From: Bacillota bacterium
GTDB taxonomy: Bacteria > Bacillota > TC1
Direction of reading: 5' to 3'
Assembly: GCA_028683955.1 (NCBI GenBank)
Contig: JAQUGR010000001.1
Span: forward strand, 186,001 to 250,000
DNA: 64,000 nt
Shown: positions 24,522 through 34,288 of the stretch, piece after piece
Numbering within the stretch: position 1 is the stretch's first letter
Layout: each line of letters begins with the position of its first letter
Translations under genes and position numbers: made by a program
The notes under the pieces: generated by a model
Told to the model about the DNA's origin: nothing
Seen by the model: only the letters and a program-made list of their open reading frames with translations
Database searches by the model: none

Positions 24522-27200
24522 ATGAACAGTTATTTGGATAGTCAAGAAAAAATTATAAAAGAATTAGGAAGTAATCCCGAGCTAGGTTTAAATGAGCAAG
24601 ATGTATTAGAATCCAGAAGTTTATATGGTGAAAATTCTTTTAGTAAAGAAAAGCCTCTCAGCCTTTTCATAAGGATTAAAAAAGCTTTATTAGAACCTAT
24701 GATTTTTATTCTTATCATTGCAGCCATAATTACTATTAGCGTGAATATATTTAAATTATTTAATGGTCAGCATGCTGAATTTGTTGAATCCATTGGTATT
24801 TTAATAGCAATAACCTTATCTACTTCTATAACTATAATTATGGAAGGCAGATCAAAAAAAGCGTTTGAAGCATTAAATAAGATAAAAGAAAATATTGCAA
24901 TTAAAACTTATAGAAACGGGGTAATTACCTTAGTTGCTCAAAAAGATTTAGTGGTAGGCGATATTATCTTAATTGAAACTGGAGATAAAATTCCTGTTGA
25001 TGCAAGATTGTTAGAAAGTATTAATCTGCAAGTTGATGAATCTTCGCTAACTGGTGAAAGTGATCCTGTAGATAAAAAATCTGATTTAATCATTGAAAAT
25101 GAACATACACCTTTAGCGGAACGTTATAATATGATATATGGTGGAACATTTATATCAGCCGGCATGGGGAAAGCTATCGTTACACAAGTAGGAGATTCCA
25201 CGGAATTCGGGAAAATTGCTGATGAACTGAAAAAACAAGATAAAACAACTACTCCTTTACAAGAAAAATTATCAAAACTTGGTAAAGCAATAAGTGTTAT
25301 AGGTATTGGGTTAGCAACTTTTATTTTCTTAATTCAATTAATTAAATTATATCTTGTAGGTAATATAAATTTTGATACCATATCTGAAACATTTATTACT
25401 AGTATCGTTTTAATTGTGGCTGCTGTACCAGAAGGCTTGCCAACAATTGTAGCAGCAAGTCTAGCTATCAATATTATGAAAATGGCTAAAGAAAATGCTC
25501 TGGTTAAAAATCTAGTAGCTAGCGAAACAGTTGGTGCCGTAAATATAATATGCTCAGATAAAACAGGAACTTTAACTGAAAACAAAATGACAGTTATTAA
25601 AGTTTTTGAAAATAGTAATTTTATAAATCCTAATGACATGAAATCAGATTTATTACTTAGAAATTTTGCCTTGAATACATCTGCTCATCTTGAACTTGAC
25701 AAAAAAGGAAACATGAAATTTATTGGTAGTCCAACAGAAGGGGCTTTATTAGTAGTTCATGATAATGTAAGTAATGAAACATATAGTCAAATAAGAAAAA
25801 CATCAAATATTGAGCATGTATATTCATTTTCATCTGAACAAAAGAAAATGACAACTATAGAGAATGCAGATGGTAAATTAATCGCTTTTACTAAAGGCAG
25901 TACAGAAAAGATCTTGAGTTTTTGTGATAAAGTCATGACTAAAGATGGAATTATGGATATCTATGAACAAATAGAATATATTGAAGAACAAGTTCATTAC
26001 TTTGAAAGTCAAGCCATGAGGCTTATTGGCTTCGCTCATAAAGAACTATCAGATAAATATAATTTTGATATCGATGAAAATGAAATTGAATCTAAAATGA
26101 TATTTGATGGATTTGTAGTAATAAAAGATCCTATAAGAAAAGAGGTTTATGGCGCAATAAATAGTTGTAGAGATGCTGGGATTAGTGTCAAAATGCTCAC
26201 AGGTGACAATTTAGTCACTGCTAAAGCTATCGCTTCAGAATTGGGAATTATTGATGAAAATAGCTTAGTTTTAAAAGCTGGTATTGTTGAAGAAATGTCT
26301 GACAGAGAATTAGAGGAAAAAATTGACAATATTAAAGTAATTGCAAGAAGTACACCTCTAGTAAAACTAAGAATAATTAACTTGTTAAAGAAAAAAGGTA
26401 ATGTTGTTGCAGTAACAGGTGATGGAATTAATGATGCTCCTGCATTAAAAAGTTCCGATGTAGGTATTGCAATGGGAATAACAGGAACAGAAGTTTCAAA
26501 AGAAGCTAGTGATATTGTATTGTTAGATGACTCATTCGCGACTATTGTAAAGGCTATTCATTGGGGCAGGGGAATTTATGAAAATTTCCAAAGATTCCTA
26601 CAATTTCAATTGGCTGTAAACTTATCGTCAGTAATTGTAATAGTAACAACTATACTTATTGGTTTTAAAGCACCTTTTACAGCAGTTGAAATACTATGGA
26701 TTAACTTAATAATGGATGGCCCTCCTGCTTTGACACTTGGTTTAGAACCTATTAGAGGAGACTTGATGAAGAATAAACCAACATCAAGAAACTCTAGTAT
26801 CGTTACAGGAACAATGTTGTCAAATATTGTTATAACTGGTTTATTTATGTCCTTTGTTATAATACTGCAAGAAATATATAATTTCCTTGGAGCTTCTGAT
26901 GCTAGCAAAAGTACAGTTGTCTTTACGCTTTTTGTACTTTTCCAGTTAATTAATGCCTTTAATTCTAGGGAATTAGGGAATGTTAGTATTTTAAAACATA
27001 TTGGAAATAACAAAACTATGTTACTTGTATTTTTAGGTACATTCATACTCCAATTTATAATAACTCAATTCGGAGCATCTTCATTTGGTACTGTACCATT
27101 AGGTTTGAATATGTGGCTTAAATTAATTGTAACTTCGTTATCAATAGTTGTATTAGGTGAATTAGTGAAATTTATAAGAACAAGAATTAATAATAAATAA
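24522..27200 (+). CDS. P-type cation-transporting ATPase (PacL/SERCA-like), probable Mn2+/Ca2+ exporter
   Basis: 892 residues, type II P-type ATPase. Order: N-terminal cation-ATPase domain, two helices (about 57-100), actuator domain with LTGES, helix 4 with VPEGLP, phosphorylation motif SDKTGTLTE with D346, nucleotide domain, hinge TGDGINDAPALK, then four to six C-terminal helices. Helix 6 reads NLIMDGPPALTLG, keeping the Asn and Asp of SERCA site II. The family pumps Ca2+ or Mn2+ out of the cell. The Mn2+ riboswitch directly upstream suggests Mn2+ export when the metal is in excess. ATG 24522 has AGGAGG at 24511-24516. Confidence 0.9.
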   Translation: MNSYLDSQEKIIKELGSNPELGLNEQDVLESRSLYGENSFSKEKPLSLFIRIKKALLEPMIFILIIAAIITISVNIFKLFNGQHAEFVESIGILIAITLSTSITIIMEGRSKKAFEALNKIKENIAIKTYRNGVITLVAQKDLVVGDIILIETGDKIPVDARLLESINLQVDESSLTGESDPVDKKSDLIIENEHTPLAERYNMIYGGTFISAGMGKAIVTQVGDSTEFGKIADELKKQDKTTTPLQEKLSKLGKAISVIGIGLATFIFLIQLIKLYLVGNINFDTISETFITSIVLIVAAVPEGLPTIVAASLAINIMKMAKENALVKNLVASETVGAVNIICSDKTGTLTENKMTVIKVFENSNFINPNDMKSDLLLRNFALNTSAHLELDKKGNMKFIGSPTEGALLVVHDNVSNETYSQIRKTSNIEHVYSFSSEQKKMTTIENADGKLIAFTKGSTEKILSFCDKVMTKDGIMDIYEQIEYIEEQVHYFESQAMRLIGFAHKELSDKYNFDIDENEIESKMIFDGFVVIKDPIRKEVYGAINSCRDAGISVKMLTGDNLVTAKAIASELGIIDENSLVLKAGIVEEMSDRELEEKIDNIKVIARSTPLVKLRIINLLKKKGNVVAVTGDGINDAPALKSSDVGIAMGITGTEVSKEASDIVLLDDSFATIVKAIHWGRGIYENFQRFLQFQLAVNLSSVIVIVTTILIGFKAPFTAVEILWINLIMDGPPALTLGLEPIRGDLMKNKPTSRNSSIVTGTMLSNIVITGLFMSFVIILQEIYNFLGASDASKSTVVFTLFVLFQLINAFNSRELGNVSILKHIGNNKTMLLVFLGTFILQFIITQFGASSFGTVPLGLNMWLKLIVTSLSIVVLGELVKFIRTRINNK

Positions 27201-27257
27201 TATATTGATTTCATATGGTAAAATAAGATTAAGTTTCTTAGGAGGAATAATTACAAA

Positions 27258-28571
27258 TTGAAGTATTTTATAGAAGTTTGGGGCTGTGCCATGAATGAAC
27301 ATGATGCAGAAACCCTCGGAGGATTGATAGAACAAAAAGGCTTTACGAAAGCTGATAATTATTTAGATGCACAACTTATTGTCTTACACACCTGCTGTAT
27401 AAGAGCTAAAGCAGAAGATAAAGTTATAGGTAGAATTGGTGCACTATCTAAGATTAAAAAGAAAAAGCCAGAGATGATTATAGCTGTTGGTGGATGTATG
27501 ACTCAACAGGAAGAAGTGGCTAAATATATAGAAAAGCGATTTAAAGAAGTGGATATTATTTATGGAACCCATAATTTAAATGAGTTCGATGATATGTTAA
27601 ATATTGTGCTGGCAGATAAAACACAAGTTAGAAGTATATCCAAGTCAGAGGGCATGGATATAAAAGAATATGTTCCAATGAAGAGAAATGATGATTTAAA
27701 AGCTTATGTAAATATCATATACGGTTGTAATAACTATTGTTCATATTGTATTGTACCATATGTAAGAGGTAGAGAAAAAAGCAGAGAAGTTAAATATATT
27801 GTCGAGGAAGTTAAGGATTTATTATCTAAAGGATTTAAGGAAATAACTTTATTAGGTCAAAATGTTAACTCATATGGGCATGATTTTAAAGATGGAACAG
27901 ATTTTTCAATGTTATTAAAAGAATTAGATGGTTTAGGTGATTTTAGATTAAGATTCATGTCTTCTCATCCAAGAGATTTTGATTTTGAATTAATTGATAC
28001 AATTAATAATACGAAAAATGTATGTCATCAAATACATTTACCTCTTCAATCAGGTAGTGATAAAATAATAAAAGAAATGAATCGCGGTTATACAAAAGAA
28101 CATTATTTAGCTTTAACTGAATATATTTATAAAGTAATGCCTGATGCGACCATATCAACTGATATTATTGTTGGTTTTCCTGGAGAAACTGAAGAAGATT
28201 TTCAAGATACTTTGGATGTTGTAGAAAATGTTGGATATGATCAAGCATATATGTTTATGTATTCTATAAGAGAAGGAACTAGAGCTGCTAAAATGGATAA
28301 CCAGGTACCTGAAGAAATAAAAAAAGAAAGATTCCATCGCTTGTTAGAATTGCAAAATAAAAAAAGTTTGGAAAGAAACAAGGAAATGTTAGGTAAAACA
28401 TATGAAGTTTTAGTAGAAGGTTTTGGAGAAAAAGGAAGACTGACTGCTAGAACTCGCGGAAATAAAGTAATTAACTTTGTTGGGAACATTAGTCTTAAGG
28501 GTAATTTAGTTAAAGTTAAAGTTAAAGATTATAATACTTGGTCACTTTATGGAGAATTAATAGGAGATTAA
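27258..28571 (+). CDS. miaB: tRNA-2-methylthio-N6-isopentenyladenosine37 methylthiotransferase MiaB
   Basis: 437 residues with the three MiaB domains: an N-terminal UPF0004 domain (WGCAMNEHDAETLGG, HTCCIRAKAEDK, VGGCMTQQE supplying three cluster Cys), a radical-SAM core (CNNYCSYCIVPYVRGRE) and a C-terminal TRAM domain. It adds the methylthio group to i6A37 in tRNAs reading UNN codons. The start is TTG 27258, with AGGAGG 12 bases upstream, the only start that keeps the conserved N-terminus. The first motif reads GCAMN instead of the usual GCQMN. It begins an operon with mutS, mutL and miaA, the last making the i6A substrate. Confidence 0.93.
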   Translation: MKYFIEVWGCAMNEHDAETLGGLIEQKGFTKADNYLDAQLIVLHTCCIRAKAEDKVIGRIGALSKIKKKKPEMIIAVGGCMTQQEEVAKYIEKRFKEVDIIYGTHNLNEFDDMLNIVLADKTQVRSISKSEGMDIKEYVPMKRNDDLKAYVNIIYGCNNYCSYCIVPYVRGREKSREVKYIVEEVKDLLSKGFKEITLLGQNVNSYGHDFKDGTDFSMLLKELDGLGDFRLRFMSSHPRDFDFELIDTINNTKNVCHQIHLPLQSGSDKIIKEMNRGYTKEHYLALTEYIYKVMPDATISTDIIVGFPGETEEDFQDTLDVVENVGYDQAYMFMYSIREGTRAAKMDNQVPEEIKKERFHRLLELQNKKSLERNKEMLGKTYEVLVEGFGEKGRLTARTRGNKVINFVGNISLKGNLVKVKVKDYNTWSLYGELIGD

Positions 28572-28572
28572 T

Positions 28573-31086
28573 ATGGGCTTAACACCTATGATGAGACAAT
28601 ATTTAGAGATTAAAGAACAGTATGGTGATGCTATACTGTTTTTCAGATTAGGCGATTTCTATGAAATGTTTATGGATGATGCTAAAAAAGCATCATCAAT
28701 TTTAGAAATAGCACTAACAGGAAGAGATGCTGGCTTAGATGAAAAAATTCCTATGTGTGGGATACCACATCATGCAGCTAATGCATATATTAAAAAGTTG
28801 ATAGACAAAGGCTTGAAAGTGGCAATTTGCGAGCAGGTTGAGGATCCAAAACTAACCAAGGGTATAGTGAAAAGAGAAGTGATAAGAATAATAACTCCCG
28901 GAACTATTATGGAAGAAATTAGTCTTAATGAAAAAAACAATAATTTTATTGGATCTATAGTTTTGGAAAAAGGTTATTATGGCATATCTTATGCAGATAT
29001 TACTACAGGTGAATTTATGACAACATCGATATCTGAAATAGAAAGTTTTGAATCTGTTATTAATGAATTAGAACGTCTTGACATAAAGGAAGTAGTCATT
29101 AATGATGAGAAAATAAAAGAGTACTTAGATAAGAAATCGATATACTATTCATTTTTCAATGAAGTTTCTGATAATATGAAATTAGATTTTTCTGAGGAGA
29201 TAATAGGGTTTCAAGCAAGTAGAGATAGTGCAGATTTACTTTATTCATACTTAACTTTTACTCAAAAAGGTAATACTAAGATAATAGAGAAAGCAAAACA
29301 TTACTCATTAAATCAATATATGACAATTGATTCTTGGAGCAGACAAAACTTAGAAATAACAAGAAATATTCGGACCGGTGACAATAAGAACACCCTAATA
29401 TCAATATTAGATAAAACGAAAACAGCCTTTGGTGGTAGATTATTAAAAAAATGGCTTGAAAAGCCATTATTAAATATAGGGCAAATAGAAATAAGGCAAA
29501 ATATAGTAGAATTACAATATCAGGATGTCTATTTTAATCATTCCATAAGAGAGGCATTGAAAGGTGTTTATGACATTGAACGTATTTTAGGACGTTTAAG
29601 CTATGGTAGTGGGAATGGTAAAGATTTGTTGGCTTTAAAGAAATCCTTAATTAATATTAGGGAAATTATTAAGTTGTTAAAAGACAATAATGCTGATTGT
29701 TTAAATAGATATACAGATAATATCAGTGACAGTACTGATTTAATAAATTTTTTAGAATTATCAATAAATGAGGAACCACCTTATACAATAAAAGAAGGTG
29801 GGATAATTAAAAGTGGATTTAATGCTGATGTTGACCATCTAAGAAAATTGAGTAATGAAAGTAAGTGTTTAATCAAAGAACTTGAATCAAAAGAGCGAGA
29901 AAGATTAGGTATTAAATCATTAAAAGTAGGTTATAACAAAGTTTTTGGTTACTATTTAGAAATAACAAAAACGAATTCTCATTTGGCCCCTTCGGACTAC
30001 ATTAGAAAACAAACAATATCTGGTGGAGAACGATTTATAAATGAAGAATTAAAGAATCTAGAATATGATTTAATTCATAGTAAAGATAAACTTATAGCTT
30101 TAGAAAACGAATTATTTATAGAAATAAGAACAGAAGTTTTAAATAAGACAAATGAATTAAGGGAAATTGCGGCGTATATAGCAGAAATTGATGTTTTAGC
30201 ATCATTTGCTTATGTTGCTCAAGTAAATGATTATACAAGACCGAAAATAAATGAAGAGCAAGGTTTTAAACTTGTTGATGGACGGCATCCTATGGTTGAA
30301 AAACTAATCGACTTAGAAAATTATGTTTCAAATGATTTTGATATTAAAGACAATAATCTGGCAATTATTACTGGACCTAACATGGCAGGAAAATCAACAT
30401 TTATCAGAATGTTAGCTATATTAACAATAATGGCACAATGTGGAAGTTTTATACCTGCAAAATATTTAGAATTTGGCATAGTAGATAAAGTCTATGCCAG
30501 AGTTGGTGCTAGTGATGATTTAGGTAGTGGTCAAAGTACTTTTATGGTTGAAATGAATGAAGTAGCATCAATTTTAAAAAATGCTACTAATAAAAGTTTA
30601 ATTATACTAGATGAAGTTGGACGGGGCACAAGTACACTAGATGGATTATCCATTGCTTGGGCTGTAAGTGAATACCTATTAACTAAGATAAAAAGTAGAA
30701 CTATTTTTGCCACACACTATCATGAATTAATAGATTTAGAAAAACATTTTAAAAATGTTTTTAATTTATCTATGGCTGTACAGGAATATAAAGATCAAAT
30801 AGTTTTTCTAAGAAAGGTAGTTTCAGGTGGTGCGGATAAAAGTTATGGTCTACATGTAGCTAAAATGGCTGGATTGCCTGATGATCTGCTAAGAAGAGCT
30901 GAAGAAAAAATGAATCACTTTGAATTCCCAGAAAACATTGTTGAAAAACAATTAACCCTAAAAGTAATAGAACAAAAAAATCCGATCAAAGATTTGATTG
31001 ATAATATTAATCCAAATGAAATAACCCCACTTGAAGCATTAGCTTTGATATACAATTTGAAGGATAAGGTACAAGTAGATGAATAA
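28573..31086 (+). CDS. mutS: DNA mismatch repair protein MutS
   Basis: 837 residues. The N-terminal mismatch-reading domain has the F-x-E motif in GDFYEMF (about residue 29). The C-terminal ATPase carries Walker A GPNMAGKST at 601-609 and the Walker B region SLIILDEVGRGTST, followed by FATHYHEL. It detects mismatches and recruits MutL. The gene starts one base after miaB ends and overlaps mutL by 8 bases, giving tight co-expression. Confidence 0.96.
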   Translation: MGLTPMMRQYLEIKEQYGDAILFFRLGDFYEMFMDDAKKASSILEIALTGRDAGLDEKIPMCGIPHHAANAYIKKLIDKGLKVAICEQVEDPKLTKGIVKREVIRIITPGTIMEEISLNEKNNNFIGSIVLEKGYYGISYADITTGEFMTTSISEIESFESVINELERLDIKEVVINDEKIKEYLDKKSIYYSFFNEVSDNMKLDFSEEIIGFQASRDSADLLYSYLTFTQKGNTKIIEKAKHYSLNQYMTIDSWSRQNLEITRNIRTGDNKNTLISILDKTKTAFGGRLLKKWLEKPLLNIGQIEIRQNIVELQYQDVYFNHSIREALKGVYDIERILGRLSYGSGNGKDLLALKKSLINIREIIKLLKDNNADCLNRYTDNISDSTDLINFLELSINEEPPYTIKEGGIIKSGFNADVDHLRKLSNESKCLIKELESKERERLGIKSLKVGYNKVFGYYLEITKTNSHLAPSDYIRKQTISGGERFINEELKNLEYDLIHSKDKLIALENELFIEIRTEVLNKTNELREIAAYIAEIDVLASFAYVAQVNDYTRPKINEEQGFKLVDGRHPMVEKLIDLENYVSNDFDIKDNNLAIITGPNMAGKSTFIRMLAILTIMAQCGSFIPAKYLEFGIVDKVYARVGASDDLGSGQSTFMVEMNEVASILKNATNKSLIILDEVGRGTSTLDGLSIAWAVSEYLLTKIKSRTIFATHYHELIDLEKHFKNVFNLSMAVQEYKDQIVFLRKVVSGGADKSYGLHVAKMAGLPDDLLRRAEEKMNHFEFPENIVEKQLTLKVIEQKNPIKDLIDNINPNEITPLEALALIYNLKDKVQVDE

Positions 31087-32776
31087 TAAGATTATAATCT
31101 TAGATGAAAATACAATAAATCAAATTGCAGCGGGAGAAGTTATAGAGCAACCTTCATCAGTTGTTAAAGAGTTAGTAGAAAATAGTATTGATGCTGGAGC
31201 AAGTCAGATTACTATAAGTATTTTAGAAGCAGGCTTGAAAGAAATAAAAGTTGTAGATAATGGATATGGCATTGATGAAGAAAATATTCAAAAAGCTTTT
31301 TTTCGTTATGGGACAAGTAAATTACAAACAATTGATGACCTATATTCTTTGGATACCATGGGCTTTAGAGGTGAAGCGTTAGCGAGCATTAGTTCAGTAA
31401 GTAAAATAAAAATATCATCTAGAACAGCAAATGATGATTATGGTTTAACTTTGGAAATTAATGGAGGATCTATTAAAGATAAAAAAGCTGAGCCTATGAA
31501 TATTGGAACAAGTATAAAAGTTAATGATCTTTTCTATAATACGCCAGTAAGGCAAAAGTTTTTAAAAAGTATTTTAAGTGAAACTAGAGATATTATTGAT
31601 ATTGCTGAAAAACTAGCAATTTCAAGACCAGATATAGCTTTCACATTGAATGTAGATGGTAAAATAATTTTTAAAACAAGAGGGAAGGGTAATATAAAAG
31701 AAATAGCTTCACAAGTATTTTCCTTTGATATAGGTAAAGAATTGATCCCATTTGAATTTGAAAAAGATGGCTTGAAAATGTGGGGACTTGCTGGTAATTT
31801 CAATGTTTATAGAGGCACAAAAGATTATATAGTGTTTTTTATAAATTCAAGATATGTAATTAATAAAGAATTAACTAAGGCTTTTGAAACAGCCTACAAA
31901 AACAGAATACCTATAAATAAATACCCTATAGGAATAATTTATTTGGAAATACCTCAATATCTAGTTGAAGTTAATATCCATCCTAGAAAAATGGAAGTTA
32001 AGATAGATCAAGGTAAGCTGATTAATGATTTTATAAAAGACTCAGTGGAATCTCTGTTATTATCTTCAAACAAACTAGTTGTTAACCAAGATGTAAAACC
32101 GGTAATTGCTAATAGACAGGTAGAATATAATAAAGCTATTAAGACTGAAATGGTGAAAGAAGAGCAAATTAGTTTTGATGAAAATATTAAAAAAGATAGT
32201 ATATTTAAGCAAATAGAAATTAAGGGAACAATTAAAAGTACATATATAATAGCTATGTTAAATGATGTTTTATATATCGTTGATCAGCACGCTGCTCATG
32301 AAAGGGTGAATTATGAGGCTGCTGTTAAACAATTTAAAGAAATAGGATTTAAAACTCAAATGTTAATTGAACCTTATTTATTAACCTTGAATCATACTGA
32401 TTATATTAGAGTTGTTGAAAATATTGAAAAGATTTTCAATTATGGAATTTTACTAGAAAGTTTTGGAGATGATTCTTTTTTAATTAGAGGTTTACCTCTT
32501 AATATAATTGGAGAAGAAGCATCTAAGGATTTTATTATGGATTTAATTGACTCATTTGATAATGATGATTCGGAAGTAATAAAAGATATGATGCTAGAAA
32601 AAGCTGCGTGTTCACGTTCGGTGAAGGCAGGTAACTTTCTTAATTATAATGAAATCAAAGGCTTGTTGGAAATGCTTGGAGAATGTGAATTTCCATATAC
32701 CTGTCCACATGGAAGGCCAACATTGATTAAGTTTAGTGATTATGATTTAGAAAAAATGTTTCTAAGGAGTAAATAA
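31079..32776 (+). CDS. mutL: DNA mismatch repair protein MutL
   Basis: 565 residues. The N-terminal GHKL ATPase has ELVENSIDAGA, DNGYGI and GFRGEALASI. The C-terminal dimerisation/nuclease domain has DQHAAHERVNYE (D402 on), the metal-binding endonuclease motif found in MutL of bacteria lacking MutH, and a closing CPHGRPT. It nicks the new strand after MutS binding. It overlaps both mutS (8 bases) and miaA (1 base). Confidence 0.95.
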   Translation: MNNKIIILDENTINQIAAGEVIEQPSSVVKELVENSIDAGASQITISILEAGLKEIKVVDNGYGIDEENIQKAFFRYGTSKLQTIDDLYSLDTMGFRGEALASISSVSKIKISSRTANDDYGLTLEINGGSIKDKKAEPMNIGTSIKVNDLFYNTPVRQKFLKSILSETRDIIDIAEKLAISRPDIAFTLNVDGKIIFKTRGKGNIKEIASQVFSFDIGKELIPFEFEKDGLKMWGLAGNFNVYRGTKDYIVFFINSRYVINKELTKAFETAYKNRIPINKYPIGIIYLEIPQYLVEVNIHPRKMEVKIDQGKLINDFIKDSVESLLLSSNKLVVNQDVKPVIANRQVEYNKAIKTEMVKEEQISFDENIKKDSIFKQIEIKGTIKSTYIIAMLNDVLYIVDQHAAHERVNYEAAVKQFKEIGFKTQMLIEPYLLTLNHTDYIRVVENIEKIFNYGILLESFGDDSFLIRGLPLNIIGEEASKDFIMDLIDSFDNDDSEVIKDMMLEKAACSRSVKAGNFLNYNEIKGLLEMLGECEFPYTCPHGRPTLIKFSDYDLEKMFLRSK

Positions 32777-33702
32777 TGATATTTGCCATAGTTGGACCAA
32801 CAGGATCAGGAAAGAGTGACTTAGCTATAGAAGTAGCTAGGGCATGTTCAGGTTCGATTATATCATGTGATTCTGTGCAAGTTTATAAAGGGTTTAATAT
32901 TGGTTCTGGCAAGGTCACAGACGAAGAAATGAATGGCATACCACATTATTTACTAGACTTGAAAAATGGGAATGAAGAATTTACAGTTGGTGAATTTGTA
33001 GCTAGAGCTCAATCTGCTATAGATGAAATATTAAAACAAAAAAGAGTTCCAATTATAGTTGGTGGAACTGGTTTATATTATAGAGCTTTTGCTTATCAAT
33101 ATACTTTTAACGATGGATGCAAAAAAAAGGAAGATAAATTACGAAAAGAGTTTTTGGAAATCTTAGAAGAAAAAGGCGTTGTATATTTATATGAACAGCT
33201 AAAACTTGTAGATAGTATAAGTGCTAAAACAATAAATCCTAATCATTCTTCTAGAATTATCAGAGCTTTAGTATATTATTATATTCATCAAGACGGCATA
33301 AAAATACAAGAAGATGCAACTAAAGGTTTGCGAGATGATATTCTAGGAATATATTTAGATGTTGACCGGGAGATATTATATGATAGAATAAATAAGAGAG
33401 TTGATAAAATGATTGAGTCGGGTTTAGTTGAAGAAGTGCAGAAATTACTTGGAAGTGGTATTAAGGAAGACTCTTCACCAATGAAAACTATCGGATATAA
33501 AGAAATTATTAGCTATTTAAAAGGTGATTTTAATTTAGATCGAGCAATTGAATTGATTAAACAATCAAGCAGGCGATATGCTAAACGACAAATAACTTGG
33601 TTTAAGAGACATGAAGAGCTAATAAGATTGCCATATAATAATCGAAATGACAAGGAAAAAATAATTTATTATTTTTTAAATTATTTAAAGAAAATAGATT
33701 GA
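32776..33702 (+). CDS. miaA: tRNA dimethylallyltransferase MiaA
   Basis: 308 residues. The P-loop GPTGSGKSDL (residues 7-16), the DSVQVYKG substrate motif, the GGTGLYYRA segment and the late KRQITWFKR motif are all typical. It adds a dimethylallyl group to A37 of UNN-reading tRNAs, the step before MiaB, whose gene opens this operon. The start ATG overlaps the mutL stop (TAATG). The stop codon TGA lies within the -35 box of the following tRNA promoter. Confidence 0.95.
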   Translation: MIFAIVGPTGSGKSDLAIEVARACSGSIISCDSVQVYKGFNIGSGKVTDEEMNGIPHYLLDLKNGNEEFTVGEFVARAQSAIDEILKQKRVPIIVGGTGLYYRAFAYQYTFNDGCKKKEDKLRKEFLEILEEKGVVYLYEQLKLVDSISAKTINPNHSSRIIRALVYYYIHQDGIKIQEDATKGLRDDILGIYLDVDREILYDRINKRVDKMIESGLVEEVQKLLGSGIKEDSSPMKTIGYKEIISYLKGDFNLDRAIELIKQSSRRYAKRQITWFKRHEELIRLPYNNRNDKEKIIYYFLNYLKKID

Positions 33703-33726
33703 CAATATATCCCATTATGATATAAT
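33699..33726 (+). promoter_or_regulatory. Consensus promoter of the six-tRNA operon
   Basis: TTGACA (33699-33704) and TATAAT (33721-33726), both perfect, are separated by 16 bases. The -35 box contains the miaA stop codon (33700-33702), so the promoter is embedded in the gene end. The start point is expected near 33733, about 13 bases before tRNA-Pro. Confidence 0.85.
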
Positions 33727-33745
33727 TATTCTTGCGTTCAAGGTT

Positions 33746-33822
33746 CGGGGCGTAGCGCAGCTTGGTAGCGCATCTGGTTTGGGACCAGAGGGCCGGGGGT
33801 TCAAATCCCTCCGCCCCGACCA
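33746..33822 (+). tRNA. tRNA-Pro (anticodon TGG)
   Basis: 77 bases including encoded CCA. Acceptor stem CGGGGCG pairs with CGCCCCG. The anticodon loop TTTGGGA gives TGG, and the T-arm contains GTTCAAATC. It is the first tRNA of the operon. Confidence 0.96.
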
Positions 33823-33850
33823 TTTTTAGAACTATAAGAATATTTTTTAT

Positions 33851-33925
33851 GGCCCGTTGGTCAAGTGGTTAAGACACCGCCCTTTCACGGCGGTAACAGG
33901 GGTTCAAGTCCCCTACGGGTCACCA
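33851..33925 (+). tRNA. tRNA-Glu (anticodon TTC)
   Basis: 75 bases with CCA. Acceptor GGCCCGT pairs with ACGGGTC (one G-U). Anticodon stem CCGCC/GGCGG encloses CTTTCAC, giving TTC. Confidence 0.96.
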
Positions 33926-33945
33926 CTTTTATCGAAAATTTATAT

Positions 33946-34021
33946 GGCCCCGTGGTGTAGTGGTTATCACGCCTGCCTGTCACGCAGGAGATCGTCGGTT
34001 CAAGTCCGATCGGGGTCGCCA
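33946..34021 (+). tRNA. tRNA-Asp (anticodon GTC)
   Basis: 76 bases with CCA. Acceptor GGCCCCG pairs with CGGGGTC. Anticodon stem CCTGC/GCAGG encloses CTGTCAC, giving GTC. Confidence 0.96.
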
Positions 34022-34027
34022 AATTTT

Positions 34028-34103
34028 GCTGGTGTAGCTCAATTGGCAGAGCAGCTGATTTGTAATCAGCAGGTTGCGGGTTCAAGTCCCATCACCAGCT
34101 CCA
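34028..34103 (+). tRNA. tRNA-Thr (anticodon TGT)
   Basis: 76 bases with CCA. Acceptor GCTGGTG pairs with CACCAGC. The loop TTTGTAA between CTGAT and ATCAG gives TGT. Confidence 0.96.
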
Positions 34104-34110
34104 TTTTTTT

Positions 34111-34195
34111 GGGGAGATTCCCGAGAGGCTAAAGGGGGCAGACTGTAAATCTGTTGTCTACGACTTCGCAGGTTCGAATCCTGCTCTCCCCACCA
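34111..34195 (+). tRNA. tRNA-Tyr (anticodon GTA)
   Basis: 85 bases with CCA and a long variable arm (class II). Acceptor GGGGAGA pairs with TCTCCCC. The loop CTGTAAA gives GTA. It reads UAY and is a MiaA/MiaB substrate, with those enzymes encoded just upstream. Confidence 0.95.
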
Positions 34196-34202
34196 AAATT
34201 AT

Positions 34203-34277
34203 TGGGGTGTCGCCAAGTGGTAAGGCACCGGTTTTTGGTACCGGCACTCGTTGGTTCGAATCCAGCCACCCCAGCCA
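34203..34277 (+). tRNA. tRNA-Gln (anticodon TTG)
   Basis: 75 bases with CCA. Acceptor TGGGGTG pairs with CACCCCA. The loop TTTTGGT between CCGGT and ACCGG gives TTG. A decayed copy of its 3' half follows. Confidence 0.95.
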
Positions 34278-34288
34278 ATTTTTTTTCA

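Noticed and set aside
33602-34132. Open frames on both strands across the tRNA operon
   Set aside because: They overlap tRNA-Pro, Glu, Asp and Thr and have no ribosome sites; coding is spurious.
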